A stretch of 64,000 nt of DNA from an uncultured Clostridia bacterium (GCA_934149005.1 CAKPDN010000007.1:10404-74403); one strand, 5' to 3'. Shown: positions 1 to 8,694, numbered from the stretch's first letter. Translations and numbers: made by a program. The notes: a model not told the origin generated them from the letters alone.

Positions 1-318
1 AAATATAGTCCAGTACAAATAAAAAGTGGAACAAAATTCAAACAAATATCAGCAGGAGAAACACATAGTATAGCAATAGATGAAAGTGGAAATTTATGGA
101 GCTGGGGAGGTAATAACGCTGGCCAATTAGGAGATGGAACAACAGTAGATAAAACAAGTCCAGTGCAAATAACAAGTGGAACAAAATTTAAAACAATATC
201 AGCAGCTTATCATAATTTTGCAATAGATGAAAGTGGAAACTTATTGGGTTGGGGATATAATTATGATGGCCAATTAGGTGATAAAACAGGAAATAAATAC
301 AGACCAGTGCAAATTTAA
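1..318 (+). CDS. RCC1-repeat protein, 3' end (partial)
   Basis: An open frame runs from base 1 to a TAA at 316-318, giving the last 105 residues of a longer protein whose start lies outside the window. The residues form tandem RCC1-type units: SPVQI, then a stretch ending in SAG or SAA, then IDESGNLWSWG and QLGDGT, repeated about every 50 residues. This is the signature of RCC1 beta-propeller blades. In bacteria such repeats usually occur in large exported or surface proteins; location and partner cannot be judged from this fragment. A repeated hairpin sequence follows the stop directly and may end the transcript. Confidence 0.8.
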   Translation, partial: KYSPVQIKSGTKFKQISAGETHSIAIDESGNLWSWGGNNAGQLGDGTTVDKTSPVQITSGTKFKTISAAYHNFAIDESGNLLGWGYNYDGQLGDKTGNKYRPVQI

Positions 319-332
319 ATAAAATATATAGT

Positions 333-374
333 AAAGTATATGTATAAAATTTATACTATATTTTCCATTTTTAT
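333..374. repeat. 42-bp repeat, copy 1, probable terminator
   Basis: This 42-bp sequence recurs exactly at 1236-1277. It contains an imperfect inverted repeat (GTATA near the left, TATAC in the middle, then TTTTCCATTTTT). Each copy lies just after a stop codon, which fits an intrinsic terminator for the RCC1-repeat gene here. Confidence 0.55.
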
Positions 375-383
375 CATAATTAA

Positions 384-412
384 TTGACATAATGCTAAAA
401 ATATGGTATAAT
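384..412 (+). promoter_or_regulatory. Consensus sigma-A promoter
   Basis: TTGACA at 384-389 and TATAAT at 407-412 are separated by exactly 17 bases, a perfect match to the vegetative consensus. The start site would fall near 419, leaving a leader of about 75 nt before the gene at 494. Confidence 0.8.
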
Positions 413-493
413 ATGTCTACAAAAATTTTTATCCTATTTTACATTTATAGGAGGGCAACTATAGTTAAAACATTTTTTAATAGGAGGTAGATT

Positions 494-1213
494 ATGTTAA
501 ATAAAATCTATTTATTTGTAGCAATTTTAACTTTTATTTCTTGGGTAGTGTATGTATACAATGAAGGAGGAAAATCAAAAGAAACAATAAAACGTTTTTG
601 GTGTACTATGCAAATAATATTCCTAATATCAAATATAATATGCTTGAGTATGGTAAACCGGAGTGAGTTTTTTAAATCACTAGTTATAACCTCAACAACA
701 GGAGGAAAAGCAGAGATAACAGTAGGATATATATTATTTGGAATACCAATTGTAATATATATAGGAAGATATATCTTTTCCCTATTCAAAAAGGAGAAGT
801 TATCAATCTTTATGAGTCTGTTTTGGATAGTATATATCATGCTTTTGCTAGGTGCTTTACTTATCCCTCCGGAGATTGAAAGTCACAATGTTGTTTTAGA
901 CTGCGAATATGTGGTGTCTTATCAAGAGGAAATAACAAAGGCAACTTTTTTGAGTGATTCGATCGAAGGAGTGGATTATATAGTAAAAAAACAGAATCCA
1001 GAAGGAAGAGAAGAAATAGAAATTATAAAAACAGAGAACAACAATAAAAAAGTGAAAGTAGAGATATATCCTCATCAGGAAAGTTCATATATAAAAAAAT
1101 GTGGTGTAGTTAAAACATATATAACATTTTGGGGAAGTACATATGAACAATTGTCAGACAAAATAATTTATAAGATATACTTAACAGATGAGATATATCA
1201 AAAAAGTAAGTAG
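494..1213 (+). CDS. Unknown multi-pass membrane protein
   Basis: 239 residues with an AGGAGG site at 482-487 before the ATG. The first ~125 residues contain four hydrophobic segments (about 4-20, 37-52, 74-93, 106-123). The remainder is a charged, probably extracytoplasmic domain of ~110 residues. I recognise no family. The gene has its own consensus promoter and is followed by the 42-bp terminator-like repeat, so it is likely monocistronic. Codon 56 (659-661) is CGG, one of only two in-frame CGG codons I found that do not coincide with a frame break. Skipping its C would reach a stop within a few codons, so the zero frame must be read here. Confidence 0.65.
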   Translation: MLNKIYLFVAILTFISWVVYVYNEGGKSKETIKRFWCTMQIIFLISNIICLSMVNRSEFFKSLVITSTTGGKAEITVGYILFGIPIVIYIGRYIFSLFKKEKLSIFMSLFWIVYIMLLLGALLIPPEIESHNVVLDCEYVVSYQEEITKATFLSDSIEGVDYIVKKQNPEGREEIEIIKTENNNKKVKVEIYPHQESSYIKKCGVVKTYITFWGSTYEQLSDKIIYKIYLTDEIYQKSK

Positions 1214-1235
1214 AAATATTTAGCAAATAAAATGG

Positions 1236-1277
1236 AAAGTATATGTATAAAATTTATACTATATTTTCCATTTTTAT
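1236..1277. repeat. 42-bp repeat, copy 2, probable terminator
   Basis: Exact second copy of 333-374. Here the flanks extend the stem: CAAATAAAATGGAAA at 1224-1238 pairs with TTTCCATTTTTATTTG ending at 1280, with one bulge. It sits 20 bases after the stop of the preceding gene and likely terminates it. Confidence 0.55.
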
Positions 1278-1365
1278 TTGTTACAGTTTAGTAAGATATA
1301 AATTATAATTATAATAAATGTTGATATATTAATATTTTTTTATTTATTAAATTTTTATGCAATAA

Positions 1366-1392
1366 TTGACTAAAAACAATAAATAGTATAAA
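1366..1392 (+). promoter_or_regulatory. Probable promoter of der
   Basis: TTGACT at 1366-1371 and TATAAA at 1387-1392 with a 15-base spacer, about 30 bases before the der start. The spacing is short, so this is a tentative call. Confidence 0.4.
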
Positions 1393-1423
1393 ATAATCAT
1401 GTAGAGAAATGAGGTGGAAAAAT

Positions 1424-2746
1424 ATGCCAAAACCAATAGTAGCAATAATAGGAAAACCAAATGTTGGAAAATCAACATTTTTTAACTATTTAGCAGGAAG
1501 TAGAATATCAATAGTACAAGATACACCAGGTGTTACAAGAGATAGAATTTATGCAGAAACAAATTGGCGTGGAAGAAAATTTACATTAGTAGATACAGGT
1601 GGTATAGAACCAGATTCAGAAGATATAATTTTATCTCAAATGAGAGAACAAGCAAACCTAGCAATAGCAATGGCAGATGTAATTATATTTTTAACAGATA
1701 TAAGACAGGGTGTAACAGCAGCAGATAGAGAGATTGCATTAATGCTAAAAAAATCAAAAAAACCAATAGTTTTGGTTTGCAATAAAGCAGACAATTATGA
1801 AAAGGATAGTCAAGAAGCATATGAATTTTATAATTTAGGAATAGGGGAGCCATATCCAATATCAGCAACAAATGCACTAGGAATAGGCGATGTTTTAGAT
1901 GCAGTATATGAGCATTTTCCAGAAAAAGATGATTCAGAAGATGATGAAGAAATAATTAAAGTTGCTGTAATAGGAAAACCAAATGTAGGAAAATCTTCTT
2001 TAATAAACAAAATTTTAGGAGAAAAAAGAACAATTGTAAGTAATATTGCAGGAACAACTAGAGATGCAATAGATTCACCATTTGAAAATGAACATGGTAA
2101 ATATGTTTTAATTGATACAGCAGGAATAAGAAAAAAAGCAAAAGTAAATGAACAAATAGAAAAATATAGTGTTCAAAGAAGTTTGTTAGCAGTTGAAAGA
2201 GCAGATGTATGTTTAATGATGATAGATGCAAATGATGGGGTAACAGACCAAGATGCAAAAATTGCTGGAGAAGCACATGAGGCTGGAAAAGGTGTTATTA
2301 TAGTTGTTAATAAATGGGATGAATATGAAAAAACAACAGGAACTTTAGAAAAATACAAAAAAGAAGTTTATGAAAAATTATCATATTTATCATATGCACC
2401 AATAATTTTTATATCAGCAAAAACAGGACAAAGAGTAGATAAATTATTTAATATGATAAATAATGTAGCAAAACAAAATGCATTGAGAGTATCAACATCA
2501 GTATTAAATCAAGTAATAAATGAGGCAATAGCAATAATCCAACCACCAACAGATAAAGGAAAAAGGCTAAAAATATATTATGGAACACAAGCTTCAACGA
2601 AACCACCAACATTTGTTATTTTTGTAAATAATAAAGAATTGTTCCACTTTTCTTATCAAAGATATTTAATAAATCAAATAAGAAAAGAATTTGGATTAGA
2701 AGGAACACCAGTAAGAATTATAGCAAGAGAGAAAATGTCCCAATAG
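1424..2746 (+). CDS. der: Ribosome biogenesis GTPase Der (EngA)
   Basis: Essential tandem GTPase that assists assembly of the 50S ribosomal subunit. Two G domains are visible. The first has GKPNVGKST near residue 8, DTGG near 57 and NKAD near 117; the second has GKPNVGKSS near 175, DTAG and NKWD. A KH-like C-terminal domain follows. I place the start at 1424 (MPKPIVAIIG) rather than an ATG at 1409, because GAGGTGG at 1411-1417 is then a correctly spaced ribosome-binding site and the protein begins as family members do. Length 440 residues is normal. The last codons (Met-Ser-Gln-stop) come from a dispersed repeat that starts at 2736, so the C-terminus is repeat-derived. plsY and gpsA follow. 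Confidence 0.97.
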   Translation: MPKPIVAIIGKPNVGKSTFFNYLAGSRISIVQDTPGVTRDRIYAETNWRGRKFTLVDTGGIEPDSEDIILSQMREQANLAIAMADVIIFLTDIRQGVTAADREIALMLKKSKKPIVLVCNKADNYEKDSQEAYEFYNLGIGEPYPISATNALGIGDVLDAVYEHFPEKDDSEDDEEIIKVAVIGKPNVGKSSLINKILGEKRTIVSNIAGTTRDAIDSPFENEHGKYVLIDTAGIRKKAKVNEQIEKYSVQRSLLAVERADVCLMMIDANDGVTDQDAKIAGEAHEAGKGVIIVVNKWDEYEKTTGTLEKYKKEVYEKLSYLSYAPIIFISAKTGQRVDKLFNMINNVAKQNALRVSTSVLNQVINEAIAIIQPPTDKGKRLKIYYGTQASTKPPTFVIFVNNKELFHFSYQRYLINQIRKEFGLEGTPVRIIAREKMSQ

Positions 2747-2786
2747 GGACGGTTCTCTTGGGACATTTTTGTCCTATTAGGGACAG
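2736..2786. repeat. Dispersed GGGACGG repeat (family A), at der 3' end
   Basis: Two hairpins: TGTCCCAA...TTGGGACA enclosing AGGGACGGTT, then GTCC-TATTA-GGGAC. Near-identical to 17820-17870 and, inverted, to 15328-15383. The copy begins inside the last coding codons of der and supplies its TAG stop. It may act as a terminator or a mobile REP-like element. Confidence 0.8.
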
Positions 2787-2845
2787 ATGTTAATTTTAAT
2801 AATACTTGTTTATAGTTAAAAATAATAAAAAAAGGAGAAAATATT

Positions 2846-3493
2846 ATGTTAGTTTATATTATTATAGCAATAGTTGCATATTTAATAGGAAGTATAAATT
2901 TTTCAATTATAATTAGCAAAAAAATGGCAGGGTTTGATGTAAGAGAAAAAGGAAGTGGAAATGCAGGAACAACAAATATGCTACGTTCTGTAGGAAAAAA
3001 AGCAGCTGCAATTACTTTAATATGTGATATTTTAAAAGGAGTTGTATCAGTAGTTATAGCAATAATTATAGGAAATATTATAAAAAATTTAGATAAAGAA
3101 TTGCTTGTACAAATAGCAGGAATTGCAGTAATACTAGGACATACATTTCCAATATTTTTTGGATTTAAAGGAGGAAAAGGTGTTGCAACATCTTTAGGAG
3201 TTTTACTTATAAGTAATTGGCAAATTGGATTAATTTGTTTAGTGTTTGCTTTAGTGTTAATGGCATTAACTAGAATGGTATCATTGGGATCTTGTGGTGC
3301 AGCAGTATTATTTCCAGTTTTAACTTTATTTATAAATCAACATTATACTGTATTAACAGAAGGAAAAAATGGAAATGTATATTTTATTTATAGTGTAATA
3401 TTAGCAATAATAGTTTTATATAATCATAGAAGTAATATAAAAAGAATTTTAAATGGAACTGAAAATAAATTAAGCTTTAAAGGAACAAAATAA
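2846..3493 (+). CDS. plsY: Glycerol-3-phosphate acyltransferase PlsY
   Basis: Membrane enzyme that transfers an acyl group from acyl-phosphate to glycerol-3-phosphate, the first step of phospholipid synthesis. The 215-residue protein is hydrophobic with five or more membrane segments. It carries the family motifs GSGNAGTTNMLR near residue 36, GHTFPIFFGFKGGKGVAT near 105-122, and a late YNHRSNIKR. The ribosome-binding site AAAGGAG lies at 2831-2837. gpsA begins 25 bases after its stop, so the two genes that make and use glycerol-3-phosphate are probably cotranscribed. Confidence 0.95.
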   Translation: MLVYIIIAIVAYLIGSINFSIIISKKMAGFDVREKGSGNAGTTNMLRSVGKKAAAITLICDILKGVVSVVIAIIIGNIIKNLDKELLVQIAGIAVILGHTFPIFFGFKGGKGVATSLGVLLISNWQIGLICLVFALVLMALTRMVSLGSCGAAVLFPVLTLFINQHYTVLTEGKNGNVYFIYSVILAIIVLYNHRSNIKRILNGTENKLSFKGTK

Positions 3494-3518
3494 TAATTAA
3501 AAACAAAGGAGGAAAAAA

Positions 3519-4499
3519 ATGAATATAGCAATAATAGGAAGTGGGAGTTGGGGAGTCGCACTAGCTGTACACTTAGCAAGTATAGGACATAATGTAAAAA
3601 TATGGTCTTTTATGGAAGAAGAAAGGGACATAATAAATAATCAAAAAAGATGTAAGTTTTTACCAGGATTGGTTCTACCAGAAAACATATCTTGTTCAAC
3701 AAATTTTGAAGATGTAATAAAAGAATCAGAATTTATTTTGCATGTTACTCCATCAAAATTTACAAGAAGCACATTTAAGCAATATAAACAATATGTAGAA
3801 AATAGACCAATAATTATATGTGGAAAAGGATTTGAAAAAGAAACCTTAGAAACCTTAGATGAAGTTATGCTAGAAGAAATGCCTGAAGCAAAAATTGGAG
3901 TTTTATCAGGACCAAGCCATGCAGAAGAAGTATCAACTGCAATACCAACAGCATTAGTTATAGCATCAAAACATCAAAATATATTAAAAAAAGTTCAAGA
4001 TGCATTCATGTCAGAAAAAATGAGAATATATACTTCGAATGATGTAAAGGGTGTAGAATTAGGAGGAGCATTAAAAAACATAATAGCCTTTTGTGCAGGT
4101 GTAGCGGCTGGAATAGGACTTGGAGATAATAGTTTTGCAGCACTAATAACAAGAGGATTAAAAGAAATAACAAGATTAGGTGTAGAATTAGGCGGAAAAG
4201 AAGAAACATTTTATGGATTAAGTGGACTTGGAGATTTAATAGTAACATGCTTGAGCGAACATAGCAGAAATAGAAAAGCAGGAAAATTAATAGGACAAGG
4301 AATGTCACTTGAAGATACTAAAAAAGAAGTTGGTATGGTGATTGAAAGTATTGATAATATTGAAGTTGCATATGAACTTGGTAAATTGCATAATATAGAA
4401 ATGCCAATAGTAGAAACTGTATATAAAGTACTTTATGAAAATTTAAATCCAAAAGAAGCAGTAAAGAATTTAATGACAAGAGATAAAAAAATGGAATAA
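3519..4499 (+). CDS. gpsA: NAD(P)-dependent glycerol-3-phosphate dehydrogenase
   Basis: Reduces dihydroxyacetone phosphate to sn-glycerol-3-phosphate, the substrate of PlsY encoded just upstream. The 326-residue protein has an N-terminal Rossmann motif GSGSWGVALAVHLA (residues 7-20), the conserved GVLSGPSHAEEV near 130, the catalytic lysine region GGALKNIIAFCAG near 190, and NSFAALITRGLKE with LSGLGDLIVTC in the C-terminal helical domain. Ribosome-binding site AAAGGAGG at 3505-3512. Cytosolic. No anomaly seen. Confidence 0.96.
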   Translation: MNIAIIGSGSWGVALAVHLASIGHNVKIWSFMEEERDIINNQKRCKFLPGLVLPENISCSTNFEDVIKESEFILHVTPSKFTRSTFKQYKQYVENRPIIICGKGFEKETLETLDEVMLEEMPEAKIGVLSGPSHAEEVSTAIPTALVIASKHQNILKKVQDAFMSEKMRIYTSNDVKGVELGGALKNIIAFCAGVAAGIGLGDNSFAALITRGLKEITRLGVELGGKEETFYGLSGLGDLIVTCLSEHSRNRKAGKLIGQGMSLEDTKKEVGMVIESIDNIEVAYELGKLHNIEMPIVETVYKVLYENLNPKEAVKNLMTRDKKME

Positions 4500-4537
4500 A
4501 ATATAATAATATATGGAATAATATCTATAAAAAATGG

Positions 4538-4563
4538 GTCAAAAAATGAATATCTGTTTTGAC
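4538..4563 (+). promoter_or_regulatory. Small inverted repeat before the 4582 gene
   Basis: GTCAAAA at 4538-4544 and TTTTGAC at 4557-4563 form a 7-bp inverted repeat with 12 bases between. It lies between gpsA and the next ribosome-binding site, so it could be an operator or a weak hairpin. No regulator can be assigned. Confidence 0.3.
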
Positions 4564-4581
4564 TTATAAGGAGGAATATAT

Positions 4582-5112
4582 ATGGAATTTTTTAATAAAT
4601 TAGGTAAAAAAGCGAGTGAAGCGTATAAAGTAACAGCTGATAAGACAGGAAAGTTAGCAAAAGAAGCGAAACTTAGAATGAAAATAGGAGAATTAAAATC
4701 AGAAATTAACACTATATACCAAGAAATAGGAAAAACAGTTTATGAAAATCATGTAAGAGAAGAAAAAGAAGACATGACAAATATATTGGAAGAAAGATGC
4801 ACAAAAATAGATTGTTTAAGTGATGAAATAGAATTATATTTAAAAGAATGTCTGGAATTGAAAGATAAAAGACAATGTAAAAATTGCTATGTGGAAATAG
4901 AAAAAGATGCAAAATTTTGCCCGGAATGTGGAGCTAAGCAAGAGATTATAGAAGAATCAGCTAAAGAAGTTGAAATTGTAGAAGAAGAACATAATGAAGA
5001 TGAAAACAACAATAATGAAGACAATAATGAAAATTCTGAAAAAGAAGAAAAATCAAATTTAGAAAGAACTGTAGAAGTCGAATCAGATGTAAAAATGGAT
5101 GATAATGAATAA
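4582..5112 (+). CDS. Coiled-coil protein with a zinc ribbon
   Basis: 176 residues. Residues 1-~95 are lysine/glutamate-rich and helical (probable coiled coil). A zinc-ribbon pair follows: CKNC near 98-101 and CPECGAK near 112-118. The tail (about 125-176) is a highly acidic low-complexity stretch of E, N and D. Proteins of this plan, short helical N-terminus plus one zinc ribbon, are common and uncharacterised in Firmicutes. Ribosome-binding site AAGGAGG at 4568-4574. A strong terminator follows the stop, so this gene ends its transcript. Confidence 0.7.
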   Translation: MEFFNKLGKKASEAYKVTADKTGKLAKEAKLRMKIGELKSEINTIYQEIGKTVYENHVREEKEDMTNILEERCTKIDCLSDEIELYLKECLELKDKRQCKNCYVEIEKDAKFCPECGAKQEIIEESAKEVEIVEEEHNEDENNNNEDNNENSEKEEKSNLERTVEVESDVKMDDNE

Positions 5113-5118
5113 ATAGTT

Positions 5119-5152
5119 GAGGATTTTGGGATGGACCTAAAATCCTCTTTTT
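5119..5152. terminator. Intrinsic terminator
   Basis: GAGGATTTT (5119-5127) pairs with AAAATCCTC (5139-5147), followed by five T. It lies between convergent genes and may serve both strands. Confidence 0.85.
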
Positions 5153-5163
5153 GAATTAGAGCT

Positions 5164-5442
5164 TTAATATGGATATCTTTCATACATATATCTAATTAAA
5201 TTATCAGCATTTTTTTCTGTAACATTAATATAAACACCTTTATCCAAAGAAACCCACATTATAATCTTAAAATCTCCAATATTATCTATAAAAGTACCAA
5301 TTATTTCAGTAATTTCAATTGGGTTTTCATATGTATGCTCCCAATGTAAATCATTATTTATATTAAAAGAAGAATTATAAAATGCTCCTAAAAACTTTTC
5401 TAATTCTTTTGAATTTTCACTATATAAATTAACAGAAACCAT
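5164..5442 (-). CDS. Unknown 92-residue protein
   Basis: Small acidic soluble protein with no signal or membrane segment. TAGGAGAT before the ATG is a good ribosome-binding site on the minus strand. The sequence mixes short strand-like stretches (KIIMWVSLDKGVYINVT) with an aromatic C-terminus (IRYMYERYPY). I recognise no family. It is convergent with the zinc-ribbon gene and divergent from the 5572 gene, so it has its own transcript. Confidence 0.6.
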   Translation of the reverse strand: MVSVNLYSENSKELEKFLGAFYNSSFNINNDLHWEHTYENPIEITEIIGTFIDNIGDFKIIMWVSLDKGVYINVTEKNADNLIRYMYERYPY

Positions 5443-5571
5443 AATTATCTCCTATTTTATCGTTTTTATTATTATATTATGTAATTATAAAAATATACCT
5501 AAAAATAATTATGAATAGTTTAAAGTAAATTACAAATACTAAAATAAATATTAAAATATGGAGGTATTATT

Positions 5572-6492
5572 TTGAAGAAATATACTAAAATTGCATATAT
5601 AATTGTTATTGTAATTGTTTTTATACTAATTTTTTTCACATATAAAGTATTTAGCAATAATAATTCAGATGAAGATTATAATAATAAATCTTTGGCAGAA
5701 ATAAAATATTTAGAAAATAAATTTTTGAATTTATTTAATGAAATTAATAATATAAGTTTTGAAAATTATAAAATTTCTGCTACAGAAATAAAACAGGAAG
5801 AAAGCAATAAACAAGAGAGTGAAGAATCTAGTTCTTCAAATGGAAGTCAAAACAGTAGTAAAGAACAATCAAAACAAGGAAAATCAGAAAGTTCTAGTAA
5901 TTCTGAAAGCTCAGGGGCTTCAAATGATAATAAGAAATATGATTTAGAAAGAACAGGAGTACTAACAAAAGATTCAGAAGTTAATTGGGATTATATAAAA
6001 AGTGAAATAGAAAATATTTATACATCGCTATATGCAACAACGGTTGATTTGTATCAAACACAAGTTAATCAAGAAGATATTATCAATTTTAATAAAGAAT
6101 ATGATAATTTAACAAAGGCTGTAAAAGATGAGAACAAAGAAGAAACACTATCAGAATTATCAAAAGTGTATAATTATTTACCTAAATTTATTGAAAACAA
6201 TTCATCAGAAGAAAAAGAAAAGATAATTCTAAAAACGAAGAATGAAATTTTTAAAGCATATAGTATTTTAGATAAAGAAGAATGGGGAGCAATATCAGAA
6301 AATGTAAATAATGCCTCTCAGGAATTTATAAAATTAGTTACTAATGTTGGTAATATGGGAAATGTAAATCAATACAATGTAAATAAGGCATATGTAATGA
6401 TAAATGAATTGCGAAATTCAGTATTATTAAAGGATAAAGAGATTTTTTTAATAAAATATAAAAATTTACTAGAAGAATTAAAAAATATATGA
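5572..6492 (+). CDS. Unknown membrane-anchored protein with Ser/Glu linker
   Basis: 306 residues, starting at TTG with GGAGG at 5560-5564. Residues 8-28 form one membrane anchor (IAYIIVIVIVFILIFF). Residues ~70-118 are a low-complexity Ser/Glu/Gln/Asn linker. Residues 120-306 are a charged, predominantly helical domain presumably outside the membrane. I know no named family. The rnpB -10 box overlaps its stop codon, so the RNA gene begins only ~14 bases downstream. Confidence 0.65.
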   Translation: MKKYTKIAYIIVIVIVFILIFFTYKVFSNNNSDEDYNNKSLAEIKYLENKFLNLFNEINNISFENYKISATEIKQEESNKQESEESSSSNGSQNSSKEQSKQGKSESSSNSESSGASNDNKKYDLERTGVLTKDSEVNWDYIKSEIENIYTSLYATTVDLYQTQVNQEDIINFNKEYDNLTKAVKDENKEETLSELSKVYNYLPKFIENNSSEEKEKIILKTKNEIFKAYSILDKEEWGAISENVNNASQEFIKLVTNVGNMGNVNQYNVNKAYVMINELRNSVLLKDKEIFLIKYKNLLEELKNI

Positions 6493-6498
6493 TATAAT
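6493..6498 (+). promoter_or_regulatory. -10 box of rnpB
   Basis: TATAAT at 6493-6498, seven bases before the P1 stem of the RNase P RNA. No good -35 hexamer is visible 17 bases upstream (TAGAAG), within the end of the preceding gene. Confidence 0.5.
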
Positions 6499-6505
6499 TA
6501 CAAAT

Positions 6506-6854
6506 AGAGTAAATTGAATAGTCGCTGGTAGATTTCGAAAGAAACTGCGAGAGGAAAGTCCGGGCTCCACAGAGCAATGATGCTAGATAACATCTAGTGG
6601 GGGTGACCCTAAGGAAAGTGCAACAGAAAATAACCGCCCTTTTTGCAAGGGTAAGGATGAAAAGGCGAGGTAAGAGCTCACCGCCTCTATGGTGACATAG
6701 GGGGGCAGTGTAAACCCCATCTGGAGCAACACCTAAATGAGAAGATTAAGCCTGCTCGGCACCTTCTTACCTGCGTGGCTTGAGGTATATAGCAATATAT
6801 ATCCTAGATAAATGACTATTTTAAAAGACAGAACCCGGCTTACAGATTTACTCT
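6506..6854 (+). ncRNA. rnpB: RNase P RNA (catalytic subunit)
   Basis: The RNA that cleaves 5' leaders from pre-tRNAs. The universally conserved block GAGGAAAGTCCGGGCTCC lies at 6551-6568 and the conserved 3' block ACAGAACCCGGCTTACAG at 6829-6845. The ends pair: AGAGTAAAT (6506-6514) with ATTTACTCT (6846-6854), forming the P1 helix and fixing the boundaries at ~349 nt. Internal landmarks include the helix around 6717-6726 and GAAGATTAAGCCTGCTCGG. The 3' end overlaps the last codons of the convergent pseudouridine synthase gene by 7 bases. Confidence 0.95.
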
Positions 6855-7720
6855 TCTAATTTTTTTAAATCTAGTGGTAATTCACCACAAAAATTCATAT
6901 AATTTTTTGTAATAGGATGTACAAATTGTAAATTATAGCAATGTAAAGCTTGTCTCCCAATTAAATCAGAAATAGAACCGTATAATGAATCACCAACTAA
7001 AGGGTGTGAAATAGCAGACAGATGAACTCTAATTTGATGAGTTCTTCCAGTTTCTAACACACATTTAACAATACTGTAATTTGAAAACTCTTTCAAGACT
7101 TGGTAATGGGTAATTGAAATTTGACCATTATCAGAGATGCATCTTTCAATAATACTATTTTCTTTTCTAGCAATAGGCAAATTAATAGTTCCAGATTTAT
7201 TTTCAAAAATTCCTTCACAAAAAGCAAGATATTCTTTTTTGAATATGTTTTTTTTCATTTGAGATATTAAACATTCTTGAATATATTCACATTTAGCAAA
7301 GATAACTAAGCCAGAAGTATTTAAATCAAGTCTATTTACAGGTCTAATTTTTTTCTTTAAACTAATAGAATCAAAATAATATTTGACACCATTACATAAA
7401 GAATCTGAATAATGCAAAATTGAAGGATGGATAGCAATCCCCGCAGGTTTATTAACAACCAATAGCCATTCATCTTCATATACAATATTTAAAGGTATTT
7501 TAGTAGGAACAATATTGGAGTTATCTTCCTCATAGTCAAAATTTATTTTTAATATATTCCCAGTATTTGCAAAATTTCTAGTATCGCAAATATTATCATT
7601 TAATAAGATATTATTATCTCTAATTAATTTAAATAATAATCGTGAAGAAATATTTAACTCATTTTGTAATATTTGATTTACTGTTTGTTTATTATCTTTT
7701 ACAGTATATTTTAATTCCAT
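6848..7720 (-). CDS. RluA-family pseudouridine synthase
   Basis: Converts specific uridines in RNA, usually 23S rRNA, to pseudouridine. The 290-residue protein has an N-terminal S4-like RNA-binding segment (about 12-60). The catalytic motif RPVNRLDLNTSG near 125-136 contains the active-site Asp of RLDxxTSG. GRTHQIRVHLSAISHPLVGD near 222-241 is the second family motif. It could be RluD-like or YlyB-like; the exact site cannot be told from sequence alone. Ribosome-binding site AAAGGAG upstream on the minus strand. Single gene between rnpB and trmB, divergent from trmB. Confidence 0.9.
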   Translation of the reverse strand: MELKYTVKDNKQTVNQILQNELNISSRLLFKLIRDNNILLNDNICDTRNFANTGNILKINFDYEEDNSNIVPTKIPLNIVYEDEWLLVVNKPAGIAIHPSILHYSDSLCNGVKYYFDSISLKKKIRPVNRLDLNTSGLVIFAKCEYIQECLISQMKKNIFKKEYLAFCEGIFENKSGTINLPIARKENSIIERCISDNGQISITHYQVLKEFSNYSIVKCVLETGRTHQIRVHLSAISHPLVGDSLYGSISDLIGRQALHCYNLQFVHPITKNYMNFCGELPLDLKKLEE

Positions 7721-7889
7721 GTAAATCTCCTTTGAAATTTAGTTTTTAAAATTTTGTTACAATTTTATCATTTAAAGATAAAAAATACAAATTTTTCCTT
7801 TACTTTTTTTGAAAATATGTATATAATTTTTTATAATAAAAATATGCAAAAAAATATTTAAAGGCAACGAATGGAGTGAAAAAGATAAA

Positions 7890-8567
7890 ATGAGAATAAG
7901 ATATAAAAAATGGGCAAGACCTGAACTAGAAGCAAGCAGATTTTATATAGATAATCCAGAAAAAATGAAAGGAAAATGGAAAGAGAGCTTTAAAAATACA
8001 GAAAATCCAATACATTTGGAATTAGGATGTGGAAAAGGTCAATTTATATCAAATTTAGCATCGAATAACTTAGATGTAAACTATATAGCAATAGACTTAG
8101 TAGATGCAATGTTAGGATTAGCAAAAAGAAATGTAGAACAGATCTATCAAGAAAAAAAAATAGAACCAGACAACATTATTTTAACAAGATTTGATATAGA
8201 AAGAATATTAATGATTTTAGATGAGAAAGATAATATACAAAGAATATACATTAATTTTTGTAATCCATGGCCAAAGGGAAAACACAGAAAAAAAAGACTA
8301 ACACATACAAGGCAACTAGAAAAATATAGGCAATTTTTAAATAAAGAAGGAGAAATTTATTTCAAAACAGATGATGATGATTTATTTAATTCAAGTCTAA
8401 TTTATTTTGAAGAAAGTGGATTTCAAATAACATCAAAAACATATGACTTACATAGTGAACCAATATTTGAAAACAACATTGAAACCGAGCATGAAAAAAT
8501 GTTTTCAGAACAAGGAATTAAAATAAAAGCATTAATAGCAAAAATGAGACAGTTGGGACAGTCCTAA
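7890..8567 (+). CDS. trmB: tRNA (guanine-N7-)-methyltransferase
   Basis: Methylates G46 in the tRNA variable loop using S-adenosylmethionine. The 225-residue protein has the family N-terminus MRIRYKKWARPELEASRF, the SAM motif LELGCGKGQF near 46-55, AIDL near 70, and the NPWPKGKHRKKRL substrate motif near 130. FKTDDDDLF is also typical. The last residues (MRQLGQS) are encoded by the left arm of a dispersed inverted-repeat element that begins at 8545, so the native C-terminus appears replaced or extended. Ribosome-binding site is weak (GGAGTG at 7872-7877). Confidence 0.95.
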   Translation: MRIRYKKWARPELEASRFYIDNPEKMKGKWKESFKNTENPIHLELGCGKGQFISNLASNNLDVNYIAIDLVDAMLGLAKRNVEQIYQEKKIEPDNIILTRFDIERILMILDEKDNIQRIYINFCNPWPKGKHRKKRLTHTRQLEKYRQFLNKEGEIYFKTDDDDLFNSSLIYFEESGFQITSKTYDLHSEPIFENNIETEHEKMFSEQGIKIKALIAKMRQLGQS

Positions 8568-8682
8568 TTTGTCTCATAAATATGTAGAAAAATGTCGAAT
8601 ATTAATAATTAAAATTAATGGATATAAAATGACAAAAATCGACAAAAACATGAGACAAATTAGGACTGTCCCAACTGTCTCA
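8545..8682. repeat. Inverted-repeat element (family B)
   Basis: Perfect 33-bp arms, 8545-8577 and 8650-8682, flank a 72-bp AT-rich centre. Each arm begins TGAGAC and contains GGGACAGTCC. The left arm plus GTAGAAAAATGTCGA just inside it recur at 58995-59047, showing a dispersed family. No coding potential of its own. It contributes the 3' end of trmB and the leader of the next gene. Confidence 0.85.
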
Positions 8683-8694
8683 AAAGGAGAAAAA

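Noticed and set aside
8569..8694. Earlier start for the DUF4116 protein
   Set aside because: The extension is encoded by the centre and right arm of the inverted-repeat element; AAAGGAG supports 8695.
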